Source of the DNA: Pyrus communis
Lineage: Eukaryota; Streptophyta; Magnoliopsida; Rosales; Rosaceae
DNA length: 64,000 nucleotides
Direction: 5' to 3'
NCBI RefSeq assembly: GCF_963583255.1
Contig: NC_084816.1
Span: 24,078,119 to 24,142,118, forward strand
Positions 45,893-57,259 of this stretch are shown here, one piece after another. The notes below the pieces were generated by a model. That model saw only the letters and a list, made by a program, of their open reading frames with translations, did not search any database and was not told where the DNA came from. The position numbers and the translations under genes are program-made. Every line of letters begins with the position of its first letter. Position 1 is the stretch's first letter.

Positions 45893-46710
45893 ATCTTGTG
45901 ATGCCAATTTGTTTTACCACTACACTGTTTATTTTTAGAAGTGTGTTACTTTATTCATTGACCAGGGTACAGAGTGTGAATTCTGAATCATTTTGTTAAA
46001 ACTATTCCTTTGAATAATCTTGTTCTTTTATCTCTTCCAAATTGATGATGTACTGACTGAGTAATCCTCTTGAGAAAGAATATCGTTCTTTTTCTCATCA
46101 AATTCAGAAGTCCGTTTGCATTTTTTCCAATTTCTTTTTCCAATAAAATAACGGATTCAAATCATTCTATTTACATGAGTGTTTTATATTAAGAAAAAAA
46201 AATCCAACTACAAGCATACTACAAAATCTGCCAACCTTTATGTCAAAGGAATTGTGAGATAGAAAGGAGTTCAACGACTTGTTAGAGATGCTCATGTAGA
46301 AAGCACTCTGCTCATAACGTTTTGCTACAAGCACATGATTTTTATTGAAATTTCAAGTGCTGAGAAGAACGTTTAAGTTGTCCATCAAACGCTGTTAGAA
46401 GTGTCATTTTACAAAGCATTTTGCCTCTTCTGATCAATGGGGTTCAGAGGGAGCTAGCAGTGCCTAGTGCCTACAAGTCATAAATATTATTCTATGGCTG
46501 GCAGGACTCATGAAACCATCATAAAACATTTTCCAATAGTCATCACAAAACTAGCTCTCGTTAGCGAGGTGGGCCGGAATGCTACCGGAATTTGGATCTC
46601 GCTAACGTCGTTAGCGAGGTATCATCTTGCCTAAATCCCATGGGACAGTGCCCAGATCATCCTACCACGACCACAACTCATCACCATTCCTCATCACAAT
46701 TAACACATAG

Positions 46711-47208
46711 TCAATGTTATAAAAGACGCTAGGCGCTAGTCGGGTGGTAGTTGGGGCCTAACGCCCAGGCGGCTAGGCAGGCACCTAGGCTGATTTAAGA
46801 ATATCTATTATATTTCGTGTAAATAAGTGTCTGTTTATACTTAAAATATATACAATTCCATCATAAACTACAAAATCAATTAACATATATATTATGAAGT
46901 ATTGAAACATAGTGAAAACATGGGAACAAGCATATAAAGTGTGTTCATTTAAGTATTTAACAAGTCTTTTACAATTTATTGAAAATAAAATAAAATGCAA
47001 AATGATAGTTATCTATTTTCTGTCTAAGTGAGTCACAACCTAGGTTGGTGCCTAAGCAAGTCTGAGCGGGATAGGTGGGTGCCTAGACGGTCTAGGCGGG
47101 CGCCTCAGCAAGTCTAGACGCCATTTCTTAATTTCCAAACGCCTAGACATTAATTGGAGCGATGGCCAGCCCCCTAGCGCCTAGGTGGTGCAAGACGGGG
47201 ATTTTTAG
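46711..47208. mobile_element. 498-bp non-autonomous element, 9-bp target duplication
   Basis: It is bordered by aacacatag on both sides (46702-46710 and 47209-47217). Ends are rich in 'ctaggcgc' / 'gcgcctag' words in opposite orientation, with an A/T-rich centre. The 9-bp duplication suggests a Mutator-type element. It lies within the decayed NHX copy. Confidence 0.72.
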
Positions 47209-47467
47209 AACACATAGCTATTTGAGTTATGTCAATGAGTTCAAGAGCCAAATAATCAGCAAAAGATCAAACGCCATTACCAATAGGCCATACATTAAGC
47301 GCGCAGTCGCAGGACGAGGAGGCGCAGGAGAGGAGGATCTTCAACGTCCGGTGGTGCTGTCCTCCACGTAACCAATCTGTTTAAAACCAATTAATGTTGC
47401 CGGTACAGAACCCAAAAAGAACCTGGCCAAGTAATGTTGAATTGAATTGACCCCAAGGTCCCCAAGT

Positions 47468-47472
<5 letters not shown>

Positions 47473-47512
<40 letters not shown>
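47473..47512. repeat. (AT)n microsatellite
   Basis: Forty bases of alternating AT within the decayed NHX region. Confidence 0.9.
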
Positions 47513-47514
<2 letters not shown>

Positions 47515-47799
47515 AGTTTTATTGAGCGGATAGAAATAGGATTGTGTAAACATATACTGTGCGGCCTAAAGCTTAACCCTTAACAGTCCATGAACAGTGG
47601 AACGAGGTCCCCTCTAACAAGTCGACTGTAAATACATACCTTTTGCTTACAAGTTTCCAACTTTTTCAATCTCCAGACATCCATACCAACAAACAGGAGA
47701 TGAAAATGTCTGAAATTAACAAATGAGAAATTAATTAACAGTCGCGCTACGTCTTTATCCAAGTTTCATGTATTAATTTGTATATATTTACAGATTTAC

Positions 47800-48830
47800 C
47801 AACAGTTGTCGCTGCAGTGTGAAAACAAAACACGATCACATGACGATCTTTGTCCATGTATGCGTGTTCCAAGTATAATTTGTACATCAGAACATGCTTG
47901 TGCAATTGTGTCTCATTTATTAGAACTAATTTTTAAGAACAACCCATTAATTACTACGCTAATTGTTGATGTTCATGATTGGCAGTGAGTACAGGGACAA
48001 CATTTTCCTGGGTGGCAACCAGGGTTGCAATTTTATTGGTTGGGGCAGGAATCATAGGACCAATAACTTCATGATCAACCATAGGAACAAGGGGTTCACT
48101 TGTGTTACGAAACAACTGTCTGCGAGCGTTTGGGAATAAAGGGGCCATTGGTGATTAGGTGTGATACTGTGATTTAGAGAGTTTTTCAAAACTAGTGTAA
48201 GTCACAAAAACTCTTCATTTGATATTTATAATTGAAATTATAATAGAGGGCAGGGCACTTTTAAGTTCACACCCACTTATTGTCAAAAAATTTAATTCGG
48301 GTTTCAGCAATTAATAGTCTCTAATGGGAGTCTCCTTACAAAATCATTGAACTTTGACCACACAATGTATATGCCAATCTCATCAACCATGAATTCCAAA
48401 TCTGCCGAATTATAGACTGCCAAATTATTAACCGCTAGCCAATTTTTTTATTTGGTAATAGAAACACCTGGCTATTTTTTGTGGCTAGGGGCTTACCTCC
48501 ATAAGGGTATATCATTTAATTAATGGTTGAGCGGGATTACTAGGCGGGAGGTCTTCCCGCTCGCCTTAACTTTCTACAAAAATTTAAAGATTGGATTTCA
48601 AAAATTAAACGTGTATGTCTTTATAGCTATCACTTTATACACTTATCTTGTTTAATTGCATCAAGCTATCAACTCAAACAAGAAAATATTTGAGGGCAGA
48701 GAGGTTTCATTGAAGCAATTGCAGGAGGTATCTACTACATTTCTCTTCTTACCAGAAAATTAATTGTAGAATTAAATAGAAATGCTTTTGTTTACATATG
48801 TTAATTTAACGCACTTGTCTTGTGTTTACA
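47800..48830. other. unassigned stretch
   Basis: No supported gene. A 65-codon minus-strand ORF at 47954-48148 has no recognisable features. Near 48540 'ggcgggaggtcttcccgctcgcc' forms a small hairpin. Confidence 0.4.
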
Positions 48831-48837
48831 TGAAAGG

Positions 48838-50780
48838 TAGTTGACCAAGCTAGTGTGGTTCAGGAACAATAACTCACTTGCATCAATGTCGCTTGACGAT
48901 GGCATCAAAACTCAACCACCGACATTCAACCTAATGGAACATGACCACATAGATCATTTAATGGTTCCAAATAATGTCGAAGGGGTCGTGGATGAACGTC
49001 ATCTTATGACCCGTAGAGCACAGGGTCCTAGGGGAATAAATAGGCCACGATGAGCACCCAATGGTACAAAGGAGCTGATGAAATTTAATGACAAAGGGCA
49101 TCCGGTAGAACCTTCTCATACTATTGCAAGATTTTCTAGGTTCTTAGGAATGCTATCTCAAGAATCATCATATTTTCCAATTAATATAGTTGATTGGAGG
49201 AATTTCTACAAGGCTTCAAACATGGATCGTGCATTACAAGGCAAGTCTTAATAAGGCATACTATACTTCATTTCTGCACTCACCATTAGAGGAGAGGTTC
49301 CATTGTCATGATCGCCATGTCAACCAAGGCCAATGGAAATTGTTAGTGCAGCTATGGAATACTGTAGATGCTCAGGTACAACACACAATCAACAAATTTC
49401 TTCCTTTTTTATACACCATATATGCTTGATTTAGTTATGATATAATGAAGGTTTATAAATGTTTGGATTATATGTATTGGAAATTAGGATTAATTTCCTT
49501 CAACATAGCCTAACTAATGAATGATAAACTTGACATATGCAGAAGCGTGCTACATCATCTAGAAACAAAAGAAATGCGCTAAAAATAAATCACACGACTG
49601 GAACCAAGACTTTCGCGTAAATCAGACACGAATATGTAAGGCTCTTCCAGTTGTTTTGTGTTATGTTAACTTAAATACATGTTAGTGCAAATGGAATGAA
49701 GGTGAATGTTGATGTTAAGATATGAAATAATGTGTAAATTAGTTGTTTGACATTTTATGTTTACAGGAACAAGTTAATGGAAGCAAACCGAATTGCATTA
49801 CATTCTTTATGCTAACACATACTCGGAAGAGTGGGGAACCGGTGGATGCTCGGTCAATTGAAATAATTGTAAGTATGCCATCAACTACCAGTTGCTACTA
49901 TTTATATGTAGGTGAGATATATAAAAGGTTTGTGGATTCTGAATGATAGTGGTTTAGATTAATTGCTATTTAATGTCAATGAAACAAAGAGCATAAGCCA
50001 CCGGAAGCTTGCATTAGTTAATACAGTGGAGTAATGAAAGAGTTCCCATGCATATGAGTTTATTGGTATGCACTATAGCTCAAAGAACAGAACATTCACT
50101 CATATTACTAGTATTATTGTGAAACATGGTTGGAATATCGTTGATTTAATAGAATTACAAATTTATATAGAGTGCATATACATTAGTAATTAATCTTGTC
50201 AGATAATTGCAGGGTGATTTCAATAGAAAGCTGAAATTGTATGAGGATAGGAATGAGATCGTAACTGATGAGGTTCGCCATATTGTGTATGCTGATGTAT
50301 TGGGGCCTGAGAGAAGCAACCGTGTCAGAGGGTTTGGGACATGTGTTGTGTGGTCTGATGTGCCAGGTATCATAACTGAGAAAAAGGGAATTTCTAGAGA
50401 GGTTGAAGCACTTTGAGCATCATATAAGATGCTAAGAAAAGCTGCTAATATTGAAATTGAGAGACTTAGGATGGAGGCAAGTGAGAGAGGTGCTTGCACA
50501 ATTGAGGAAAAAACATATTGATTCAATGGTGGCACACAAGAGATGGCTGGACTTGAAAGTGGAGACCATGAAGCGTGAAATGAGGGCTGAAATTATGTTC
50601 GTGTTGAAGAATGTTGATGGAGACATGATAGAACCAAATGGAGTTGATGTGATTCAAGTTTGTCTCATTAGAATTGAACTATGAACTGATTTGGAAGGTT
50701 TTGTTGTGGTGCAGAATATTGGCATGGATGATGAGATTGGGTATAATCCATGCATGATGAATGTTACTGGCATCAGTAAG
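48838..50780 (+). pseudogene. CACTA-associated transposase (Transposase_24, En/Spm Ptta type) pseudogene
   Basis: Exons separated by GT-AG introns read ...KELMKFNDKGHPVEPSHTI, FSRFLGMLS; VHYKASLNKAYYTSFLHSPL...QGQWKLLVQLWNT; KRATSSRNKRNALKINHTTG; EQVNGSKPNCITFF...THTRKSGEPVDARSIEII; and DVLGPERSNRVRGFGTCVVW. The phrases 'HTTG-KSFA', 'THTRK-GEPVD' and 'LGPERSNRVRG-G' are typical of the plant Ptta/En/Spm family. Stops interrupt it: TGA near 49052 (from CGA), TAA after TFA near 49619 (from CAA), and others in the last exon. Dead transposon-derived gene. Confidence 0.75.
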
Positions 50781-51189
50781 TGAAAAGTTAACTATGATTC
50801 TTTATGTGAATTTTACTTGATGTATATACTAGAAATGCCATAGGGAAGGCATATAACCAATTGGGTGGATTTTGTTAGTTATCAGATTGATGTGCATTGG
50901 ATGTGCATAGCCACATAGGTGGGATAAAATGCACCATCATCACCCTTGGGTACTTGGTTGTGTTGGACAATATCGTTGAATGTAATATGCTTTCTTATGT
51001 AGCACAAACCTTGTTATTTATAAATCTATTGTATATAAAGTGTGGTTGGTTGAAAATGTGAATCCTTTTGCAAATTTAAATTTCACGTGAATTTTATATT
51101 AAGAACATGTGTTTTAATATAGTACAGAGCTATTACTAAAATGCATGTAATACAATTCAAAATATAACCATTTGGATAGTTGTATGTTG

Positions 51190-51557
51190 TAATTAACACC
51201 CACTTTGGTGCGTATATCTTCAAAGCCACTGATCCTATTATAGATCGACACATAGGATTGGTGTGCGTATGAGTATGAATGGCACCAATGTTAGTTTCAA
51301 ATCTAGCCACTGATAAGAGGGAGAATGAGATATTTTGAATTTTAGAAATAACTATAAAATATAAAAATGTTGTACTATTCATATACACACCAATGCAATA
51401 TTGGTGGTGCTTGTAACAATAGACGCTTCTACATAGGACATGTACTCTTATTTAGTGGCTGTTTGGTGGCAATTAAGGTTTGCCACCAATGTGAATGTCC
51501 ACTCTTTATAATAGATACCAATGAAAAAGGTGTCTTTTAGCCAAAATTATAGTAGTG
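51190..51557. mobile_element. CACTA element right terminus with subterminal repeats
   Basis: It ends in agccaaaattatagtagtg, which inverted is CACTACTATAATTTTGGCT, a classic CACTA end. The preceding ~350 bases contain repeated 'ccaccaatg', 'accaatg' and 'ttggtggc' words in both orientations, as in CACTA subterminal regions. The matching left end was not found upstream, so the element is truncated. The transposase pseudogene at 48838-50780 probably belongs to it. Confidence 0.75.
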
Positions 51558-52045
51558 AGAATCATATATTGCAGCTAGGTACTAAACTAAATGGGAGAAC
51601 TTGAAGCTTGAGAGTAACAAACAGCAGCTACCTATTGCTTAAAACCAGTGTCGCCAAAATGAGATTTCAACTGTGTTAAATTGGAAGACAGACAAACACG
51701 ATATATGCTAATTTTCTTTTCAGTATGAAAAGTTCTAGTTCGAATTCTTCTCGGAACCTCCTATTGATAAATGAAAGGATAAAGAAATTTTGGAAGTACA
51801 GAACGCATGCCACATGCAAGTCTTTCAACAAATCAATTAGTTATGATATAGAATGAAATATAAAAAGACCTTAAAACAAGTGGGACTAATTGACTAAGTG
51901 GGAGTAATCAAACTCAACTTATTGAGATTTCTATATATTCTTATTGGGATCAAACTCAGAGCAACATCTCCAAAGTCCGATTGAAATTAAGTTGTCTTCT
52001 TTTTGGCTTGGCATTTGCTACTCTCACTTGTTTAAAGGGTTAGTG

Positions 52046-52472
52046 ATGGCACCTGGCGGCAGCGGAGAAGGCGGTGGTGGAGGAGGGGGTGGAGGCGGTG
52101 GAGGCAGTGGAGGTGGTGGTGGTGGAGGTGGAGGTGGTGGTGGTGGTGGAGGTGGCGGTGGGGGAGGAGGGCCTGTAGGCAGAGGAGGAGGACCTGGAGG
52201 AGGCGGAAGAGCACATGTCAATGTCGCAGGAGAATCTAGCGGCGGTGCAGGAGTTGACAGTAGTGCTACTTGGAGTTCTTGGTAATTATCATTCTTCTTT
52301 GTAGAGCATAAGAAGTTATAAAATCAAATCTGAAGTGTGTTGCTGTCGGTGTTATTGCAGGATCTTGTGCTGCTGCGGTTGCTTCAATGATACTCCCACT
52401 AAGCCTAAGGATGACACTCCCGATAAGCCTAGCGATGATACTGCCTCCAAGCCTCTTCTCGTCACCACGTAA
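52046..52472 (+). CDS. small Gly-rich protein with Cys-rich tail, paralogue 2
   Basis: Two exons (52046-52281 and 52361-52472, GT-AG) give 115 aa. The N terminus MAPGGSGEGG leads into a nearly pure glycine run (about 9-55), then PVGRGGGPGGGGRAHVN and a Ser/Gly-rich linker. The junction SSW-ILCCCGCF falls at the same codon position as in the gene at 45116. The tail after the CCC motif differs, with acidic/lysine repeats (NDTPTKPKDDTPDKPSDDT) instead of Gly/Pro. The start is the ATG shared with the paralogue. Adjacent NHX on the opposite strand starts its 3' end ~680 bp away. Function unknown. The antisense proline ORF is a shadow. Confidence 0.72.
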
Positions 52473-52839
52473 GGAGATAGAGATCTGAGAGTGTCAATCA
52501 GGTGAAGAGAGAAACAGAGAGCATCAAATCGAGTTTATTTCAGAGTGATGAGTACAAGTTAAAGTTCTGTTGTGAAATTGGAGTCAGCTGTCATATTGTT
52601 ATTTCAAATAAAGTAAGATTTTACTCACTATCTTAATCTTGTTTTGCGTGGTCTTGTGTAATTCTTTATATTATTTCACTCGGGGTTTGACTTTTGTCTA
52701 CTTTATGTCTGTTTCCGACGAGGCTTTGGTTTTTTGTCATCCTCGTTGTATTAACTGAAAACACTATCTTGTACACCAAGGTACAGTACAATTGATCCTA
52801 TCTCTTTCATAAGTTCCATATACAATACTACAAGACCAA

Positions 52840-53070
52840 TAATCGTTTGAATGTGCTTTTAAAATAACTGAAAACGCTTTTGGTAAAAATGTTTTTGGAA
52901 CCAATCCTTAGTAAAAATGCAAGTAAATCATAAAAAAACACTTAAAATGCTTCCTGGAACTGGTGCTTCTTGCAGAAAGCACTTAAAGTGCTTTTGGAAC
53001 CCAAAAACATTTTCTCTAAAAGCGCTTTTAGACATTTTTAAAAGTACATCCAAACGAGTTTCTTAGACTG
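52840..53070. repeat. 'aaaagcgcttttagac' repeat block
   Basis: A/T-rich MITE-like debris with repeated 'gcttttgg' and 'aaagcactt' words. Related sequence occurs near 590-660. Confidence 0.5.
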
Positions 53071-53152
53071 ATGAGGCTCAGGAAGAACTGCCTATAAATT
53101 ATAATTTTGACTATTTACACCGAAGAAACTTAACGAACAATCAATCCTGAAG

Positions 53153-56100
53153 TTACAACTCTACAATTTTCTGCTCACTGAGTAGCGGTTGATGCATATT
53201 TTCAGTCGGTGAACTGGCAGCATAAGGAACGAATCCTCTACCCCCAAAGACAGGACGCATGTAACCATCATCAAACATTCTCCAATAGTAATGGACAGAA
53301 CGAGTTGGTGTCGTCAAGAGCATGCGCAGGCTGGATGGACGGGGAATGTTATCGCTAGACATATTTGACTTTGGATCTTCCTCATTAGCGAGGAGTGGCA
53401 TAGCCAGAGACATCTCCGACTCAGAGGACACCATCACGCTATCTAAGTGTTTCTGTTGCGGCAACAAGAACCTTACGAGAGGCTTAGTCAATAATCCGCA
53501 CACCTACAATGGCCAAAGACCGATTTGGAATTAAAGAATGGACTCATGAGAAAATAGTTGATCATATGAACTGAAAAAAGTTAACCAGCGATTTAGTATT
53601 TTACCACATTAGTGAAGAGAACTACGGTTATCGTACTAGTGATCATGATTGCAATTCCACGCTGTTCAGTATGCGTTGACATTGCAAACTGAAGAAACAC
53701 AGCATAATACAAACTTCCTTACATTAAAACACAACTGTAGATGAATAACGAGTGCTCGTAATTGCACGCAATCTGTATAAACCAAATACAATATTGGCTG
53801 GCAGTAAAAGAAAACCAGGAAACACATTAAATTTGATCCTATTCTTACCCAATTATAAGCAAGAGCCACGGATACAGCACCACGCATGAGTCCTGCCCAC
53901 CATACTGTCACCTGTTTGAGTTATGTCAACGAGTCAATCACTAAGAAATTCAAGAGGCCGAAAAGTTTGAAGTAACAGATTTGGAAAATAGCTAACCTGT
54001 TGCTTAAACCCGATTTTGTCGATCTGAGATCTCCTGGTTAAATTTGATAAGAAACATAGAGGAAATACAAAAGCCGCTCTTCCAACAAGAACCAGGCCAA
54101 GTAATATCGAACTGACTCCAATTGATGTCCCAGGGCTGTAAAGTGTAAACGAACAAGGAAAATAAGCTCCATTTGAACGAAAGTGAAAAATTCATGCCTG
54201 TCATAATGAGTTATACGTTTTACAAATTATATGATGTGCTTGTACAGGTGTTACCTCTCCTTTACGAATTTCCACTTCTCAATGTCCAAGGCATCCATAC
54301 CAACATATAGAAAGATGAAGATCTCCGAAACAAACGAGAACGCTGCAAAAGCATGCCTGCACTTGCGGAAATAGCATGTGAGAAACAGACACAAGACATC
54401 TTTGTCCAAGTTCTGTATTTTTATATACATTTACATCTGTGTGCATTTGTATGAGAAAAAGCAAATAAGTTTCGTTGCTACGCAAACTATTGGCCAAGTT
54501 GGCTTACTTGGTTGTAACTCTTGAACTTTCAGTTACATTATGCCAGGTATAGTGTGACATGACAAGCCCGCAAAAGAAAACGGTAAGAATACCACTTAGA
54601 TTGAATAGCTGGAAGATGAACAAAATTGGTCAGAATTGAACAAGAAATAAATATCTGGAGCTAAACTATATGAAGCTAAACTAGATGGAGCTTTCAGTCC
54701 AAGAGGTTATCGAAATCTTACTTCTGCCGCCATATATGACAAATAAGCCATTAGAATCATAAGTGCAACTTCACGATCAGTCGAGTGCCTGGACAAATTC
54801 TAAAAAATATTACCAGAGAAACAGTGACATGATCATTGAAAAATAGGGTATTATTATAAGAAATGGTCATCAGCACTACCTGCCGAGGTACAACTTCTTT
54901 ATGATATATGCGCTAAGCAATCCAACCTGCAAGTTGATATCATGCATGAAAATTAATTTAGGTTACATTTCATGAAACGGAGAAAATTTACATGCACGCT
55001 CTTCAAACAAACACACACACACACACAGGGGGAGAGAGAGAGAGGGAGACGGAGGGAAGGAGGGGGGGAGAGAGAGAGAGAGAGAGAGAGTCACCGCTGC
55101 ACCAAGCACCATGCTTGTCAACAACAGAAATAAGAAATTGCCGCTAAACTTCAAGGCAATGGTTGAGTTGATGTGAGAGAGATCAAATTTCTGAATTGCG
55201 TTGAAAAGTACCACAGATGTGGCATCATTTACAACACCTTCTCCAAAAACTAGACTGTAGAGTAAAGGTGTCTCATCTTGATTAAGCACTTGCAGGGTGC
55301 AAACTGAATCTGTAGCCGAGAAGATTGCTCCGAGTGCTACAGAAGTGAAACAAAAACTAAGAGCACATAAAAGGCAAACAAAACGATGTATTTTTCAAAT
55401 ACAAAACAAATATTAGGGCAAACTCAATTGAATGTTATGTAGACTAAAATAAGAAAGTAACGAAGAGATTACCTAGATAATCCCCCATCTCAAGGAAACC
55501 AACGTCCAATTTTTCAAACAAATGCATTGAACCTGCATCAAGATCGTGAAGTTGCAAACATTAAAAACCGTAGTTTTCATTAGTTTCTCTTGTAATATCA
55601 GCCTTACCATGGCATGTTAGGATATCTAACCTAGCCATATTATTACGAATGATACTAAACTGCCGACAGCACCCAATGACGTGATTGTCATGAAGTTCTG
55701 GAAAAACCGCTTCTTTTTCACCTGAAATCTGGTGTGGGAAAAGAATGAGACCAGGAAAGATAAGTATAAACTCTGGTCACAGAAAAACAATCACAAACAA
55801 GCTGTGAGGAAAAAGTACAGATAAAAACCTAATTTAAGACACCTCAATATAAACACAATGAGGAATGATGCAAGTATAAAACAACTTAACCTTTGTATCC
55901 ATACCATTAGAGACATGTTAAATGCCAAACAAAATGTTACTTAAACGACTCTGACTTGATCATGATGAACCTTCCCACCTTTTGAATATATTGCCCAAGG
56001 AGCACACGCACAAACACGCGCGCACGCACACAAATCACAATGAGAAGGAAGAGATATGAAATTGATACGAAATACATGGCTTACCCCGCGTTAAATATAA

Positions 56101-56616
56101 TAGGTGGCAGAAGATATATAAAGAAGAGATCTTCATTAAATACTAAGATGTGTGAGCTTTTCCCTTTGGTAGTTAGTAGAATAACAATTCCAGTACAAAG
56201 ACCCTGCAATCAAACCCCAATAACAGTCATCCACAAATTTCAGAACAATTAGGTAATATCCAATTCTGCCCATAAGTGCTTCTGCTAGACTAGAAACATA
56301 CTCAGACTTTTATTAAATATCTAAGCGCTTTTCCAGAAGTACTTATATATTAGTTAACAAATGTGGTTAGAAGCACCTTTGACTTTTCAATTTAGAGAAG
56401 CAATCGAATTCCTAAACCAGTTCTAAAGCATAAAAATCTGAGGAAACTTACAATGAGAAGCGCTGTTACTGATTCGGTCATCCATCGAGCCTTCTCCAGA
56501 AGATGACCAATCACAATGCATAAACATAGGAGCACCACGAACAAAGTGATCGAATCTACGGAAGCTTCACTGGTGGCCGATCTCACCCCCAATCTCACCA
56601 AGGTAGAGACCTCCAT
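53153..56616 (-). CDS. NHX: vacuolar Na+(K+)/H+ antiporter (NHX1/NHX2-like)
   Basis: Thirteen coding exons on the minus strand: 56616-56452, 56203-56085, 55728-55631, 55532-55473, 55336-55095, 54926-54880, 54788-54722, 54608-54508, 54356-54255, 54135-53997, 53911-53849, 53688-53605, 53503-53153. All junctions are GT-AG and in frame, giving 545 aa, the usual class I NHX length. Landmarks are the amiloride-binding LFFIYLLPPI (81-90), ATDSVCTLQVLNQDETP with D157, GEGVVNDATSV with N184-D185, YVGMDALDIEKW, WWAGLMRGAVS, and the C-terminal RSVHYYWR..FDDGYMRPVFGG. Class I NHX proteins exchange Na+/K+ for H+ at the tonoplast, supporting ion storage and vacuolar pH. About 10-12 hydrophobic segments precede a cytosolic/luminal tail. 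The start ATG gives MEVSTLVRLG. A 5'-UTR intron is likely (donor near 56915). Confidence 0.95.
55010..55091. repeat. CA and GA microsatellites in an NHX intron
   Basis: (CA)n at about 55011-55029 and GA-rich to 55090, ending four bases from the exon-5 donor site. On the transcribed strand the intron begins GTGACTCTCTCT. Confidence 0.9.
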
Positions 56617-56629
56617 CGGCCACGAAACC

Positions 56630-56917
56630 CTACCAAACTTCACCGTCCCACAAAAAAAAAAAAAAAAAAACCAAGCATTCGATCGTATACACTAATGAAG
56701 ATTTTAACCAAACGTTAACAAAAATTTGATGAAATTCAAACACATAGAACAAATACACTAAATTTGATTTTCAGGTTTCCGATTTTCAAGTAAAGCTTAA
56801 GGCTTTAAGAAATTAAAAGAAAGTTTCGTTTTCTTTCTAAGTTAGAAAACTCTTTTCAAATTTTCTTCCACTTTCTCGGAAACCAAACAGAAGTCAGAAA
56901 AATAACATCGCTCACCT
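56630..56917 (-). other. probable 5'-UTR intron of NHX
   Basis: On the minus strand a donor-like cacag|gtgagc near 56917 and an acceptor-like ttggtag near 56630, preceded by a long T-tract, would remove ~290 bases of leader. This is inferred from sequence only. Confidence 0.45.
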
Positions 56918-57102
56918 GTGATCGCAATCCACAGCAGAAGGAGAGAGAATTCGAGTCGGAGTACAATCGGAGCAGGCGGAGTTTCAGAGACAGAAGAAAT
57001 CAAAGAGTTCTAGAGAAAGGCTGACTGCGAAGGAGTTAATAACGAGTTTTTAGAGAGAGAAGAGGAGAAACTTGAAAGACCGCGAATGAAAGGAGAGAGG
57101 AG

Positions 57103-57110
57103 TATTTATA
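57103..57110 (-). promoter_or_regulatory. TATA box of NHX
   Basis: The minus strand reads cctataaatact, with TATAAATA at 57110-57103, followed downstream by a CT-rich leader. Its position ~490 bp upstream of the ATG fits a leader containing an intron. Confidence 0.65.
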
Positions 57111-57259
57111 GGCAACGTTGAAGGGTACTGTTGGGTTATATACGGCGGGAGATATACGGCCGTTGGATTGAAGTGGGACCGGGATCTGACCGTGTTGTGC
57201 AGTCTACGCGACGAGGAAAGTATAATATTCCCCGCCAATTGGGCAATTAACAACAACGG

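Larger units (their letters stand above)
46496..47790 (-). pseudogene. decayed NHX antiporter copy
   Basis: Scraps collinear with the intact NHX gene at 53153-56616 remain. About 46496-46545 matches its last exon ('aaccatcat.aaacatt.tccaatagt'). About 47420-47470 matches exon 10 ('aac..ggccaagtaat.t.gaa'). About 47636-47790 matches exon 9 and its flanking intron ('catccataccaaca', 'tttgtccaagtt'-like). The order and minus orientation are preserved and it follows the first small Gly-rich gene exactly as the intact gene follows the second. All other exons are lost, and a 498-bp element splits the remnant. Non-functional. Confidence 0.75.

Noticed and set aside
47954..48148. 65-codon minus-strand ORF starting MAPLFPNARRQLF
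   Set aside because: Considered as a small gene because it has an ATG and balanced composition, but there is no homologue I recognise, no splice context and it lies among repeat debris.
52024..52285. Proline- and histidine-rich ORFs opposite the second Gly-rich gene
   Set aside because: Antisense shadows of the glycine codon run.
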